Source: Rhizobium redzepovicii (GTDB taxonomy: Bacteria > Pseudomonadota > Alphaproteobacteria > Rhizobiales > Rhizobiaceae). From it: a stretch of 64,000 nucleotides of DNA. The translations under genes were made by a program, and so were the position numbers. The notes under the pieces are model-generated. The model had not been told where the DNA came from, searched no databases, and worked only from the letters and a program-made list of their open reading frames with translations. Every line of letters begins with the position of its first letter. Position 1 is the stretch's first letter. The stretch lies in contig NZ_JAILYH010000022.1 of the NCBI RefSeq assembly GCF_019793435.1, forward strand, positions 1 through 64,000, in the 5' to 3' direction. Positions 63,105 through 64,000 of the stretch are shown in pieces.

Positions 63105-64000
63105 TCAGCGCACGATCGTCAGCGTCTCCGCCGCGCGTGTGATGGCCGTATAAAGCCAGCGTTCCCGCGTATCGCGAAACGCCCAGCTCTCGTCGAAGAG
63201 CACGACGTCGTTCCATTGCGAACCCTGCGCCTTGTGAACGGTCAGTGCATAGCCGTAGTCGAACTCGTCGTAGCGCTTGCGGGTGTTCCAGGGGATTTCG
63301 CCTTCGACATCCTCGAAGGCCTGTTTCAGGAGCTTGATCTTGGCGGCGCCCCGATCCATGTCGTCGTCTTCGGGCCGGACCAGCAGATTGATGCCGGGCT
63401 TCGTCGTTTCCTTGGACGAGGTCATCACCTGCCAGAGCGAGCCGTTGAGCAGGCCTTTGGCCGGATCGTTGCGGAGGCAGACGAGTTTGTCGCCGGTCTG
63501 CGGATACTCGGCATTAAAGCCTTTCAACTCGCGCAGGCGCTGATTATAGCGCCGCCGCGTCCTGTTGGTGCCGACGAGCACCTGGTCGGCTTTCATCACG
63601 AGATCCTGCGTAACCTCGTTCTTCGAGATCACCTTGGCCGTGCCGTAATCGCCATACATCACCTCATTGCCCTCACGCACCTGCATGGCGAGCTTGATGA
63701 TCGGATTGTCGCGCGCCTGCCGGTGGATATCGGTCAGCAGGTAATCCGGATCTTGATTGGTGAAGTATCCGCCGCCGCTGACCGGCGGCAACTGGCCGGG
63801 ATCGCCGAGCACCAGGATCGGCGTGCCGAAGCTCATCAGATCCTTGCCGAGCGCCTCGTCCACCATCGAGCATTCGTCGACGATGATCAGCGCCGCCTTG
63901 GCGACCGGGCTTTGCCGGTTGATCGAAAACATCGGCGCGATCGAGGTCTTGCCGGTCTCTTCGTCCTCCACTGCCTCCTCGCCGCGTGGCCGGTAGATCA
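63105..64000 (-). CDS. RecD-like ATP-dependent DNA helicase, 3' part
   Basis: The C-terminal 298 residues of a superfamily 1 helicase that begins beyond the right edge. Walker B/motif II appears as AALIIVDECSMVDEALGKDLM, motif III as ILVLGDPGQLPPVSGGGYF, motif IV-like QVLVGTNRTRRRYNQ, and the final UvrD-C motif V/VI as YALTVHKAQGSQWNDVVLF and RWLYTAITRAAETL. The closest match is the RecD2/Dda group or a phage-related AAA helicase. The Walker A loop is outside the window. Confidence 0.9.
   Translation of the reverse strand, partial: IYRPRGEEAVEDEETGKTSIAPMFSINRQSPVAKAALIIVDECSMVDEALGKDLMSFGTPILVLGDPGQLPPVSGGGYFTNQDPDYLLTDIHRQARDNPIIKLAMQVREGNEVMYGDYGTAKVISKNEVTQDLVMKADQVLVGTNRTRRRYNQRLRELKGFNAEYPQTGDKLVCLRNDPAKGLLNGSLWQVMTSSKETTKPGINLLVRPEDDDMDRGAAKIKLLKQAFEDVEGEIPWNTRKRYDEFDYGYALTVHKAQGSQWNDVVLFDESWAFRDTRERWLYTAITRAAETLTIVR

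Overview
The window looks like chromosomal DNA from a Rhizobium (R. leguminosarum/etli-type alphaproteobacterium). The reasons are high-GC coding DNA, GTTAT/ATAAC-type Zur operators beside znuABC, a BA14K-domain secreted protein, palindromic intergenic repeats of rhizobial type, and GGAAC-N16-CGTT promoter sequences of the alphaproteobacterial general stress response. This assignment rests on recognition of families and motifs; no database search was run.

Layout. 1-5.3 kb: the 3' end of a gene made of 24-bp repeats, then a zinc locus (znuC-znuB-zur leftward, znuA and a COG0523 GTPase with a small Cys ORF rightward) with three Zur-like palindromes. 5.3-11.9 kb: RcnB-like protein, glyoxalase-fold protein, CNNM/CorC-type protein, a chromate operon (rhodanese-ChrB fusion plus ChrA), a small membrane protein, a candidate sRNA and two tandem secreted four-Cys paralogues. 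12.0-16.1 kb: a decayed, AT-richer island ending at tRNA-Lys(CTT), with an IS5 fragment, an acyltransferase, small phage-like ORFs and a tyrosine integrase broken into three pieces whose core is inverted. 16.3-24.7 kb: PhzF, NUDIX, endonuclease/phosphatase-fold protein, an Fbp-type ABC importer, and an alpha/beta hydrolase divergent from an OhrR-like regulator. 24.9-35.7 kb: aldo/keto reductase, DUF2278 protein, two aminotransferases, a ParDE toxin-antitoxin pair with a VapC remnant, methyltransferase, LysR, IlvC and TetR.

35.7-44.5 kb: a carbohydrate/phosphodiester uptake locus. A leftward Ugp-like binding protein and two permeases lead into a glycerophosphodiesterase, a HAD phosphatase and an FGGY kinase. 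The matching ATPase and a SorC-type regulator run rightward, and the shared promoter region carries two exact 12-bp direct repeats. This is the best candidate for an undescribed pathway. 44.5-51.6 kb: a Gtr-like glycosyltransferase pair, an AraC regulator divergent from a zinc alcohol dehydrogenase, and a tetracycline-type ribosomal protection GTPase split by an apparent frameshift.

51.9-64 kb: NDH-2, a BA14K protein behind a perfect stress-type promoter, a PH-like membrane protein, Lrp/racemase, MarR-GNAT fusion, TetR/MFS, DUF6429, HxlR/QorB, PdxJ, an unusual MerR-LuxR-type fusion, and the 3' part of a RecD-like helicase that runs off the window.
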